This document shows, piece after piece, positions 17,601 to 25,943 of a stretch of 64,000 bases of DNA. The stretch's first letter is position 1, and each line of letters begins with the position of its first letter. A model generated the notes under the pieces. That model was given only the letters and a program-made list of their open reading frames with translations. It did not search any database and was not told where the DNA came from. Position numbers and translations under genes: made by a program. This DNA comes from Streptomyces ardesiacus (GTDB lineage: Bacteria; Actinomycetota; Actinomycetes; Streptomycetales; Streptomycetaceae). Location: NCBI RefSeq assembly GCF_003112575.1, contig NZ_BEWC01000002.1, forward strand, positions 806,001-870,000, given 5' to 3'.

Positions 17601-18563
17601 TCACTTGCCGCCGTTGACGACGGCCTGGGTGACGGCGCCTTCCGCCACGCCCCACTTGTCCATGATCTTCTTGTAGTCACCGTTGGCGATCACCGCGTCC
17701 AGCGCCGCCTTCAGGGCGTCGCGGAGCTGCGTGTTGTCCTTGGCGACCGCGATGCCGTACGGGGCGGCCTCGACCTGCTCGCCGACGAGCTCGAAGTCCT
17801 TGCCGCCGCCGGAGGTCTTCACCGCGTAGGCCGCGACCGGGAAGTCGGAGGAACCGGCGTCCGCGCCGCCCGCGCGCAGGCGGGTCTGGGCCTGCTGGTC
17901 GTTGTCGAAGGCCTCCATGGAGATCTTCTTGCCGGCCGGACACTTCTTGTTCTCGGACTTGGCGAGGTCCTCGGAGACCGTGCCGCGCTGGACCACGAGC
18001 TTCTTGCCGCACAGGTCGGACCAGGTCCTGACGCCGCGGTCGTCGCCCTTCTTGGTGTAGATCGAGACACCGGCGGTGAAGTAGTCGACGAAGTCGACGC
18101 CCTGGCCGACCTTCTTGCCGGTGTCGGCGTCGATGCCCTCCTGGCGGTCCTTGGTGTCGGTCATCGCGGACATGGCGATGTCGTACCGCTTGGAGCGCAG
18201 GCCGGTGATCAGCGTGTCGAAGGTGCCGTTCTCGAATTCGAACTTCACGCCGAGCTGCTTGCCCAGGGCGTCCGCCAGATCGGGGTCGATACCGACGGTC
18301 TTGCCGGAGTCGTCCTTGAATTCGACGGGAGCGTACGCGATGTCGGAACCGACCTTGATGGTGCCCTTGTCGCGGATCGACTGCGGGAGCTTGTCGGCCA
18401 GCGGAGCGCCGCCGGAGGACTGGTTGTCGCTGCTGCCGGAGTCGCCCTTCTCGGTCTGGTCGCCGCAGCCGGTGAGCAGCAGGGCGCCTGCGACCGCGAT
18501 CGCACCGACCGCTGTCAGCCGGAAGCGCGCGGCGGTCGTACGACGGGTGGAGCGTGCGGTCAT
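17601..18563 (-). CDS. Amino-acid ABC transporter substrate-binding lipoprotein
   Basis: This 320-residue exported lipoprotein has a basic N-terminus, a hydrophobic segment and a lipobox LLLTGC at about residues 28-33, so Cys33 is the predicted lipid anchor. A Ser/Gly/Asp-rich linker precedes a type 3 solute-binding fold beginning IKVGSDIAYAPVEF. The Lys/Asp-rich segment KDRQEGIDADTGKKVGQGVDFVDYF fits the family of polar or acidic amino-acid binders. The ATG has GGAGG 7 bases upstream. It heads the operon. Substrate (glutamate, glutamine or other) cannot be fixed without alignment. Confidence 0.9.
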   Translation of the reverse strand: MTARSTRRTTAARFRLTAVGAIAVAGALLLTGCGDQTEKGDSGSSDNQSSGGAPLADKLPQSIRDKGTIKVGSDIAYAPVEFKDDSGKTVGIDPDLADALGKQLGVKFEFENGTFDTLITGLRSKRYDIAMSAMTDTKDRQEGIDADTGKKVGQGVDFVDYFTAGVSIYTKKGDDRGVRTWSDLCGKKLVVQRGTVSEDLAKSENKKCPAGKKISMEAFDNDQQAQTRLRAGGADAGSSDFPVAAYAVKTSGGGKDFELVGEQVEAAPYGIAVAKDNTQLRDALKAALDAVIANGDYKKIMDKWGVAEGAVTQAVVNGGK

Positions 18564-19201
18564 GGTGGTTCCTCCGGCGGATGAGGGAGTAGCCGATGGG
18601 GACGGTCGGGTTCCGTGGGACGGGACGCCGGCCGGGGCCGACCGGCGTCGTGGGTCGACGGGAGCACACACCTTCGAGTGCCGCGACCTCGTGTGATTAC
18701 GGCATCTTGCCATTCGGACTCGGCCATTCAGGGGGGACGTCATGTCAAAATCGGATAACGGGTCACACCCCGAACCGCACCAGGTCGGTACAACACGACC
18801 GAACCTTTGCGGGAATCTGCCCTTCCGGCCGGAAGATCTACGGAATTTCTCGTTATCCGAACATGGACTGCGCGTCGACAGGGTCGTGGAAGGTGGCGTC
18901 GGCGGGTCTGTCAAGGGGTGCGGGAAGGTTGTCCGGAACCCTGGCTATGAGGCTTGTCACCGACATGCGGCGTTCGGGGTCCGGCATGTGAGCTTGCGCT
19001 TATCGGACTCGTCGCGAGGGCCGTCCGTCGGGTAAGAAGGTTCTTTACACCCCTCATCAGGGGCTCAGGGCGCGTGTGCGGCGCGCCCGTCGCGCAGGGG
19101 CCTTGTGGCCCGTACAGCCATCTCCCTGTGCGGTGCCCGCCCATTCCTCACCAGGAGTGGACAAAACCCTCAATCCATGAACTCTTAAGGGGTAAGACAA
19201 A
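18564..19201. other. Divergent intergenic region, ABC operon/malic enzyme
   Basis: About 640 bases between two divergent operons. It holds a pair of inverted 10-bp repeats (18751-18760 and 18851-18860). A 97-codon frame begins at 18742 behind a good ribosome site, but its codon use (TCA, AAA, ACA, CGA) is unlike Streptomyces genes and I do not call it. No RNA gene was recognised. Confidence 0.5.
18751..18860. repeat. Pair of 10-bp inverted repeats upstream of the ABC operon
   Basis: TCGGATAACG (18751-18760) and its exact reverse complement CGTTATCCGA (18851-18860) are 90 bases apart, in AT-richer DNA about 190 bases upstream of the binding protein gene. They could be paired sites for a looping regulator or simply chance. 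Confidence 0.35.
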
Positions 19202-20431
<1,230 letters not shown>

Positions 20432-20455
20432 CGGTGTGAACGTCCGCGGTGCGGT

Positions 20456-20497
20456 GAGCGGCCTCGTCCCTCGGGGGGCGGGGTCGCTCGTTTTTTT
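20456..20497 (+). terminator. Intrinsic terminator of the malic enzyme gene
   Basis: A 15-bp stem (three G-T wobbles, short TCG-type loop) is followed after one G by seven T. It is a classic Rho-independent signal 25 bases after the stop codon. Confidence 0.88.
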
Positions 20498-20722
20498 GGA
20501 CGCGGGCGGGTCGCGGGGGCCGGTGCTGCCCGGGGGTGCCTGGGGGTGCCTGGGGGTGTCTCCCAGGCCGTTCAGGCACCGGGGGCGGCTCGACTGCCCG
20601 CAGCCGGGGCGGTGCGTGGCCGTCTGCGTCTGCGGCTGCGGCTGCGGCGGTGTGCGCAAGAGGGGGTGTGTCACACGGCGCCGCGGTTTCGGTCGGGGGG
20701 TGGGGAATCTATCGTCGAGGTC

Positions 20723-21688
20723 ATGTTCGCTGTCTACGCCGCCCGAATCGACCGCGACCAGCCCTTGGCCGGACTGGAGTTGGGAGAGCTTCCGGCTCCC
20801 GAGGCCCGGCCCGGCTGGAGCGTCGTCGATGTCAGGGCCGCCTCCCTCAACCACCACGACCTGTGGTCCCTGCGCGGCGTCGGTCTCCCCGAGGACCGGT
20901 TGCCGATGATCCTGGGCTGCGACGCCGCCGGGGTCGACGCGGACGGCAACGAGGTCGTCCTGCACTCCGTCATCGGCCAGAGCGGCCACGGGGTCGGTCC
21001 CAAGGAGCCCCGCTCCATCCTCACCGAGCGCTATCCGGGGACGTTCGCGGAGCAGGTCGCCGTGCCGACCTGGAACGTCCTGCCCAAGCCCAAGGAGCTC
21101 TCCTTCGAGGAGGCCGCCTGCCTGCCGACCGCCTGGCTGACGGCGTACCGGATGCTGTTCACCAACGCCGGGGTGCGTCCCGGCGACTCGGTGCTGGTGC
21201 AGGGTGCCGGCGGCGGGGTCGCCACGGCCGCGATCGTGCTCGGCAAGGCCGCGGGGCTGCGGGTCTTCGCGACCAGCCGTGACGAGGCCAAGCGCAAGCG
21301 GGCGCTGGAGCTCGGCGCCGTCGAGGCCGTCGAGACCGGGGCGCGGCTGCCGCAGCGGGTCGACGCCGTCATCGAGACGGTGGGCGCCGCCACCTGGTCG
21401 CACTCCATCAAGTCGCTGCGGCCCGGCGGCACGCTGGTCATCTCCGGTGCCACCAGCGGTGACCGGCCCTCCCACGCCGAGCTGACCCGGATCTTCTTCC
21501 TGGAACTCAAGGTCGTCGGCTCCACGATGGGCTCCAAGGACGAGTTGGAGGACCTGCTGTCCTTCTGCGCCGCCACGGGGGTGCGTCCCGTCATCGACGA
21601 GGTGCTTCCGATGGACCGGGCCCGTGAGGGGTTCGAGCGGATGGCCTCCGGGGGGCAGTTCGGCAAGATCGTGCTCAGCAACTCCTGA
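20723..21688 (+). CDS. Zinc-free MDR-family oxidoreductase (quinone reductase-like)
   Basis: This 321-residue medium-chain dehydrogenase/reductase has a GroES-like N-terminal part (ASLNHHDLWSLRGVG) and a Rossmann part with VLVQGAGGGVATAAIVLGKA. The catalytic and structural zinc cysteines of classical alcohol dehydrogenases are absent, so it fits the quinone oxidoreductase/enoyl reductase branch, using NADPH on an unknown carbonyl or enone. The ATG at 20723 starts the conserved first strand. The ribosome site is poor (GAGG only two bases away), so the start is only moderately sure. The 200 bases before it are low-complexity G-rich DNA. Confidence 0.85.
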   Translation: MFAVYAARIDRDQPLAGLELGELPAPEARPGWSVVDVRAASLNHHDLWSLRGVGLPEDRLPMILGCDAAGVDADGNEVVLHSVIGQSGHGVGPKEPRSILTERYPGTFAEQVAVPTWNVLPKPKELSFEEAACLPTAWLTAYRMLFTNAGVRPGDSVLVQGAGGGVATAAIVLGKAAGLRVFATSRDEAKRKRALELGAVEAVETGARLPQRVDAVIETVGAATWSHSIKSLRPGGTLVISGATSGDRPSHAELTRIFFLELKVVGSTMGSKDELEDLLSFCAATGVRPVIDEVLPMDRAREGFERMASGGQFGKIVLSNS

Positions 21689-21777
21689 GCCGCCCCGGCT
21701 TCTTCCTCTTCCTCCCGTGTACGGCGGGTCCGGTGCTCCGGGCCCGCCGTTCGCGTGCCTCGCCCGGCCCCCTCGTC

Positions 21778-21822
21778 TGTCAACGAAGGTTGACAATCGA
21801 GGGCTGTCAACCTACGTTGACA
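21778..21822 (+). promoter_or_regulatory. Twin palindromic operators over a likely leaderless promoter
   Basis: Two perfect palindromes TGTCAAC-N4-GTTGACA lie at 21778-21795 and 21805-21822, 27 bases apart. The first one's right arm supplies a -35 box TTGACA (21790-21795). After 17 bases comes TACGTT (21813-21818), a reasonable -10, inside the second palindrome. Transcription would begin near 21825, which is the A of the start codon. No ribosome site precedes it. Confidence 0.75.
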
Positions 21823-21824
21823 GC

Positions 21825-22034
21825 ATGAGCGAAGCAACGGATCTCGCCACGCGTGCGGGTGACCGCGATCCCCGGGTCGGGCTGCGGGCCGTCGCCGCCC
21901 TGCGAAAGCTGGTGGAGCAGCTGGAGGCGGTGCAGGTGCGCAGCGCACGCCAACGAGGGTGGTCGTGGCAGGAGATCGCCACGGAGCTCGGGGTCAGCAG
22001 GCAGGCCGTGCACAAGAAGTACGGGAGGCATTGA
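21825..22034 (+). CDS. Small helix-turn-helix protein, probable autorepressor
   Basis: This 69-residue protein is a helical leader plus one helix-turn-helix: RGWSWQEIATELGVSRQAVHKKYG. It is probably a DNA-binding partner of the Clp-N-domain protein encoded next, whose start overlaps its stop by one base (TGATG). Two perfect palindromes sit over the predicted promoter, so negative autoregulation is likely. The mRNA is probably leaderless because the ATG falls at the predicted transcription start and there is no Shine-Dalgarno sequence. Similar HTH/ClpN pairs are common in actinobacteria; their effector signal is unknown to me. Confidence 0.82.
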   Translation: MSEATDLATRAGDRDPRVGLRAVAALRKLVEQLEAVQVRSARQRGWSWQEIATELGVSRQAVHKKYGRH

Positions 22035-22600
22035 TGTTCGAGCGATTCACGAAGGACGCCCGGGCGGTCGTGCAGGGGGCCGTCGAGCACGCCGAACAAG
22101 CGCGGGCGGGAACCGTCGAGCCCGAGCACCTGCTGCTCGCCCTGCTGGACCGGGAGGGCAGCCGCGCCTCGTTCGCACTGGCGGCCCTCGGTGTCGGCGA
22201 GCACCGGGACGTCGTACGGCAGGAGCTGCGGGAGGCGCGGCGCCGTGCCGGTCTGTCGCGGTCCGAGACGGAGGCCCTCGCCGGGCTGGGGATCGACGTC
22301 TCCGAGATCGTCGCCCGGGTGGAGGAGGTCCACGGCGTCGGTGCCCTGTCGGCCGGCGACCGGCCGCGCGGGCGCCGCTGGAGCGGGCACCGGGGTTTCG
22401 GCCGGGGGGCCAAGGAGGTCCTGGAGAAGGCGCTGCGCGTCGCCGTCGCCCGACGCGACCGGCACATCGGGGACGAGCATCTCCTCCTCGCCCTGGCCCT
22501 GCGCCCCGGTGTGCCGGCCGAGGTGCTCGCCGGCCACGGCGTGACCCACGCGTCGCTGACCCGGGTGCTGGGCGACGGAACCGGGCAGGCCTGCGCCTGA
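22034..22600 (+). CDS. Clp N-terminal domain protein
   Basis: This 188-residue protein consists of two Clp-N (ClpA/ClpC N-terminal) helical repeats, at about residues 2-75 (FTKDARAVVQGAVEHA ... EPEHLLLALL) and about 117-185 (AKEVLEKALRVAVARRDRHIGDEHLLLALAL). The linker between them is basic and Gly-rich. It has no AAA+ domain, so it cannot unfold proteins itself. In Clp chaperones this domain recruits substrates and adaptors, so a stand-alone copy may be an adaptor, a decoy, or a sensor for the coupled HTH protein. A strong hairpin ends the two-gene operon. Confidence 0.88.
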   Translation: MFERFTKDARAVVQGAVEHAEQARAGTVEPEHLLLALLDREGSRASFALAALGVGEHRDVVRQELREARRRAGLSRSETEALAGLGIDVSEIVARVEEVHGVGALSAGDRPRGRRWSGHRGFGRGAKEVLEKALRVAVARRDRHIGDEHLLLALALRPGVPAEVLAGHGVTHASLTRVLGDGTGQACA

Positions 22601-22616
22601 CCCCCACGTCACCGGC

Positions 22617-22650
22617 GCACGGCGCCCCCGCGGGAGTGGGGGCGCCGTGC
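22617..22650. terminator. Bidirectional terminator, ClpN gene/PadR gene
   Basis: A perfect 13-bp stem with an 8-nt loop lies between two convergent genes. Confidence 0.8.
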
Positions 22651-22664
22651 CTGCCGTGCCCGGC

Positions 22665-23747
22665 TCAGTGCTTCGGCGCCCGCAGGATCGCCCCGATGTG
22701 CGCCGCTGCCTCCGACAGGCGGCGGCGGGAGTCGCGCAACTGGTCGGCCGTCACGCCGTGGTCCCGGGCAGCGTCGCGGATGTCGTCCCGGAAGCGGTCG
22801 AGCAGCCGGTCCAGGTCGCGGGCCGGGTCGCCGGTGGAGTCCGCGGCGTCCTCGTGGGCCCAGCTCGGAGCGTATTCGGCGGGGAAGTCCTCCCGCGTGA
22901 CGGAGTACTCGACGCCGGGGGAGTGCTCGGACCGCGGGGTGGTGCTCGCGGCGTCGCTGCGGCCGAAGCCCCAGTCCTTGCCGAACTCCTTCCCGAAGTC
23001 GCCGACCTCCTTGGCCAGTTCGCTCAGGCCCTCGCGCAGCCCCGTCGGCCAGTCGCCCCGCGAGAAGTGGGTCTGCACCTGCTCCTGCACGCGCTGGGCG
23101 ATGCGCTGCACCTCCTCCTGGGCCTGGGCCCGGGCCCGCTCCTGGGCCTCCTTGGCCTGGCGCCGGGCCCGCTGCGCCTCGTCACGGGCGCGGCGGCTCT
23201 CGTCCTTGGCGCGGCGGGCCTGCTCCTTCCACTCCTGCTTGACCCGCCGCATCTCCTCCTTGGCGGCACGCCACGCCTCCTTCTCGCCGGTGTCCCCGGC
23301 GCCGTCCGCCGAGTCGCCGTACGCGTCGGACGCGTCGGACGCCCCGGAGTCCGTGCCCCGGCGGGCAGCGGTGGCCGCGGCCCGCATCTCGCGCCGCAGG
23401 TCACCGGCCGCACCCCGTACGTCGGCCCGGATCTCGGCGGCCAGCTCGGCGACCGACTCGCGGATCTCCAGCTCCAGGTCGGCCAGCTCCCCGCTGCGGT
23501 CGGCCAGCTCGGCCCGGCCGGCGTCCGTGATCGCGTACACCTTCCGGCCGCCCTCGGTGGTGTGGGTGACCAGGCCCTCCGCCTCCAGCTTGGCCAGGCG
23601 CGGGTACACCGTGCCCGCGGACGGGGCGTACAGGCCCTGGAAGCGCTCTTCGAGGAGCCGGATCACCTCGTAGCCGTGGCGCGGGGCCTCGTCCAGGAGC
23701 TTGAGGAGGTAGAGGCGGAGTCGGCCGTGGGCGAAGACGGGGGGCAT
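22665..23747 (-). CDS. PadR-family regulator with long charged helical C-terminus
   Basis: This 360-residue protein has an N-terminal PadR winged helix (residues 1-85: LKLLDEAPRHGYEVIRLLEE ... SAGTVYPRLAKLEAEGLV). PadR proteins are usually 110-190 residues long. Here a very charged Ala/Glu/Lys/Arg helix, probably a coiled coil, runs from about 120 to 230, then an acidic linker and a final helical segment near 310-355. The start codon is one base beyond the stop codon of the DUF4097 gene, so the two form one operon. A perfect palindrome in the operon's upstream region is a candidate site for it. The ligand is unknown. Confidence 0.85.
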   Translation of the reverse strand: MPPVFAHGRLRLYLLKLLDEAPRHGYEVIRLLEERFQGLYAPSAGTVYPRLAKLEAEGLVTHTTEGGRKVYAITDAGRAELADRSGELADLELEIRESVAELAAEIRADVRGAAGDLRREMRAAATAARRGTDSGASDASDAYGDSADGAGDTGEKEAWRAAKEEMRRVKQEWKEQARRAKDESRRARDEAQRARRQAKEAQERARAQAQEEVQRIAQRVQEQVQTHFSRGDWPTGLREGLSELAKEVGDFGKEFGKDWGFGRSDAASTTPRSEHSPGVEYSVTREDFPAEYAPSWAHEDAADSTGDPARDLDRLLDRFRDDIRDAARDHGVTADQLRDSRRRLSEAAAHIGAILRAPKH

Positions 23748-23748
23748 G

Positions 23749-24699
23749 TCAGAGCACCTTCTTGTCGGTCGTGCCTTCGGAAGGGGCACCGGTGGCGCCC
23801 TGGTCCCGGACGGAAGCGGAATGGCCCCCCGAGTCGTCCCGTGCGTCGCCCGCCGGACCGGGTTCCTCCGGCTCCCGCTCCCACGGCGTCTCCTCCGTCG
23901 CCGGACGGCGGAGCAGGGCGATCGAGCCCGAGACCGTGGTGGCCCTCAGCCGTCCGCTGCCCGCGCCGAGCCGCCCGGTGATGCGCTTGGCCCCCCACTG
24001 GCCGCCCACCCGGAGGTCCTCGAAGGCGCTGCTGACCGTGCCGCTGGCGGTGTTCGCCTCGACCCGGGCGTCGGCGGGCTGGGGCAGCCGGATGGCGATC
24101 TCGCCCGAGACGCTGTTCAGGCTGACGTCGGTGGGCCCGCCGGCCGGGTCCAGGTCGACGATCATCGATCCGCCCACGGAGTCCGCCCGGACGGAGGAGC
24201 CCGCCTCCACCACGGTCAGATCGCCGGAGACGGAGTTGAACCGCAGGTCGCCGGTGAGGGCCTGGGCCTCCACGTTCCCCGAGACGGTGTCCGCGCGGAC
24301 GGGGCCCGCGAGACCCACCAGGGTGGTGTCCCCGGAGACGCCCTTCACCTCGGCGGGCCCCTCGATGCCGGAGATCACGGCAGCGGCGCTGACCGCGCCC
24401 ACCTCCACGCGGGTGCCGGCCGGCACCGCCAGGGAGACCACCGCGCTGCGGCGCCAGCCCTTGCGGTCGAGCCACTTGAGGAAGCCCTTCCAGGGCAGGT
24501 CCTCGTACGCCACCGTGAGCACGCCGTCCCGGTGGGTCACGAGCAGAGGTGGTCCCTCGATCTCGGAGATCTCCAGGCGGGCGGAACCTTCGTCCGTACC
24601 CACCACGTTCACCGTTCCACCGACCACGCGGACGTGGAGCCGGTCCACCGACTCGTCGAAGGTGAGCTTCCTGGGCTCCGCGACGGACCACTCGGACAT
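23749..24699 (-). CDS. DUF4097 beta-helix-like protein
   Basis: This 316-residue protein is built of short repeated strands with the motif SGDLxxxSVSGxV, for example TGDLRFNSVSGDLTVVEAGSSVRADSVGG, typical of DUF4097/bactofilin-like putative adhesins. A Glu/Pro/Asp-rich tail follows from about residue 265. No signal peptide or membrane helix was seen, so it is likely cytoplasmic. The ATG at 24699 has GAGGAGG 8 bases upstream. It is the first gene of an operon with the PadR regulator, a pairing that recurs in actinobacteria and may sense envelope stress; that role is inference. Confidence 0.82.
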   Translation of the reverse strand: MSEWSVAEPRKLTFDESVDRLHVRVVGGTVNVVGTDEGSARLEISEIEGPPLLVTHRDGVLTVAYEDLPWKGFLKWLDRKGWRRSAVVSLAVPAGTRVEVGAVSAAAVISGIEGPAEVKGVSGDTTLVGLAGPVRADTVSGNVEAQALTGDLRFNSVSGDLTVVEAGSSVRADSVGGSMIVDLDPAGGPTDVSLNSVSGEIAIRLPQPADARVEANTASGTVSSAFEDLRVGGQWGAKRITGRLGAGSGRLRATTVSGSIALLRRPATEETPWEREPEEPGPAGDARDDSGGHSASVRDQGATGAPSEGTTDKKVL

Positions 24700-24749
24700 G
24701 GTGACGACCTCCTCGAGGCAACGCGCACTATCGCGTCCTACTCGATTCA

Positions 24750-24759
24750 CGATATATCG
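24750..24759. promoter_or_regulatory. CGATATATCG palindrome, candidate PadR operator
   Basis: A perfect 10-bp palindrome, AT-rich against a GC-rich background, lies 51-60 bases upstream of the DUF4097 start. PadR regulators often bind TATC/GATA dyads in their own promoters, so autoregulation is plausible. Confidence 0.5.
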
Positions 24760-24860
24760 CGGACACGGAAAGTCAAGACACCCGTTCCGGTGGTCAGGGA
24801 GTCACAGAGTGGGACACCTTGCTCGGATTTGTCCGTGAAGCGACGCAGAAGATCCTGCCC

Positions 24861-24928
24861 CTCACCCGCTCACCCGCTCACCCGCTCACCCGCTCACCCG
24901 CTCACCCGCTCACCCGCTCACCCGCTCA
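24861..24928. repeat. Tandem repeat, 8.5 copies of CTCACCCG
   Basis: Eight perfect head-to-tail copies of the 8-bp unit plus CTCA span 68 bases in noncoding DNA. The unit number is likely to vary between strains by polymerase slippage. No function is evident. Confidence 0.9.
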
Positions 24929-25116
24929 GGCACCCGGGCGCGACAAGGCGGGCGCCGCCCCGTGGCCGGTGCCCGCCCCGTGGCCGGTGCCTGGCCCCGG
25001 TGACCCGCCTGCCGCTCACCGTCCCGAGACCGCGGCGCCCTCCGGAGTCCGCGGCGTTGTCCGAGGGCCGCGCGCGCTCCCGGCGCGGGCGTGCCCCTGC
25101 GCGTCCGGCGGTGTCC

Positions 25117-25299
25117 CTACTCGTCCTCGTCCTCGTCGTCCAGCCGTGCCAGCCAGGTGGCCAGGCGCTCCACCGGTACCTCGAAGTCCGGGTTGAGGTC
25201 GACGAACGTGCGCAGCTGCTCGGCGAGCCACTCGAAGGTGATCTCCTCCTCGCCGCGCCGCTTCTCCAGCTCCTCGATGCCGCGGTCGGTGAAGTACAT
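25117..25299 (-). CDS. Small conserved acidic protein (DUF6104-like)
   Basis: This 60-residue protein starts MYFTDRGIEELEKRRGEEE and ends in the acidic run DDEDEDE. It appears fully helical. I recognise it as a small protein conserved in streptomycetes with no known function. The ATG has ACGGAG 8 bases upstream. It is transcribed alone, divergent from the large island that begins 180 bases away. Confidence 0.8.
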   Translation of the reverse strand: MYFTDRGIEELEKRRGEEEITFEWLAEQLRTFVDLNPDFEVPVERLATWLARLDDEDEDE

Positions 25300-25478
25300 G
25301 GATCGTGCTCCGTCGGGTCTTCGCAGGGTTGAGAGTCTCCCGTGCGGGAAGAAACCTGTGCCTGCGGGGTGGAGAGATGAGGTCTTTTCGTCAGTTGTGA
25401 GAAGACAGCACAAGGATAGGCGCCCACGAGGCAAGCCCTTCCGGGGCCGTCGAGGGGGCGCGGGGACGGGGGAATCGC

Positions 25479-25943
25479 ATGGGACAGGAAGCGACGCGCG
25501 TCACGCGCATCGTGCTGCCGGACGGGACACCGGTGTGGGCCCGGATCTCGGGCACGGCGGAGCCGCCGGCGCCGTCCGGGCAGCTCTCGTACCGAGACAC
25601 CGGTTTCACCGACCGGCTCGAAACGGGCGTGGAGAGTCTGAACGCGCTCGTCACCGGGGTCGCGCGCTCACTGGCGGCACCGTTGCGCGCGGTGCGGCCG
25701 GACGAGGTGAGCGTCCAGTTCGGCATCGAGCTGACGGCCAAGGCCGGCAAGGTCGTGGGGCTCCTCGCCGACGGCGAGACCAAGGCGGGCATCACGGTCA
25801 CCCTCACCTGGAACGGCGGGCCGCCCGACCCGCCCGCGCCCGGCGCCCCGGGAGGTGAGCCCCCCGACGCCACCGCGGACGCGTCCGCCCGCGCCCCGGA
25901 GCACGGCGGGAGGGGCGACGCCGCTTCCGGGAGCGGGGCATGA
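25479..25943 (+). CDS. CU044_2847/Trypco1-type protein, copy A
   Basis: This 154-residue protein has a compact alpha/beta domain of about 110 residues: VLPDGTPVWARI, a central amphipathic helix SLNALVTGVARSLAAPLRAV, and DEVSVQFGIELTAKAGKVV ... ITVTLTW. A disordered Pro/Gly/Ala tail follows. The domain is found next to trypsin-like proteases in NTP-dependent biological conflict systems, hence the name trypsin-co-occurring domain. Its last bases overlap the start of the protease gene (ATGA), so the pair is translationally coupled. It is the first gene of the 25.5-47.9 kb island; a second copy is at 39691. It probably acts as an adaptor or protease partner; this is inference. Confidence 0.82.
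   Translation: MGQEATRVTRIVLPDGTPVWARISGTAEPPAPSGQLSYRDTGFTDRLETGVESLNALVTGVARSLAAPLRAVRPDEVSVQFGIELTAKAGKVVGLLADGETKAGITVTLTWNGGPPDPPAPGAPGGEPPDATADASARAPEHGGRGDAASGSGA

Larger units (their letters stand above)
24700..25116. other. Intergenic region with palindrome and tandem repeat
   Basis: About 415 bases hold the DUF4097/PadR promoter side, an 8-bp tandem repeat (24861-24928) and a shorter direct repeat of CCGTGGCCGGTGCC near 24960-24990. No supported gene. Confidence 0.5.

Noticed and set aside
18742..19035. 97-codon frame with a good ribosome site in the transporter/malic enzyme gap
   Set aside because: Codon third positions are not G/C-biased and no fold or homologue is recognised. 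I treat the stretch as regulatory DNA.
24861..24928. Short regular repeats as a CRISPR array
   Set aside because: The units are 8 bp with no spacers and no cas genes are nearby. It is a simple tandem repeat.
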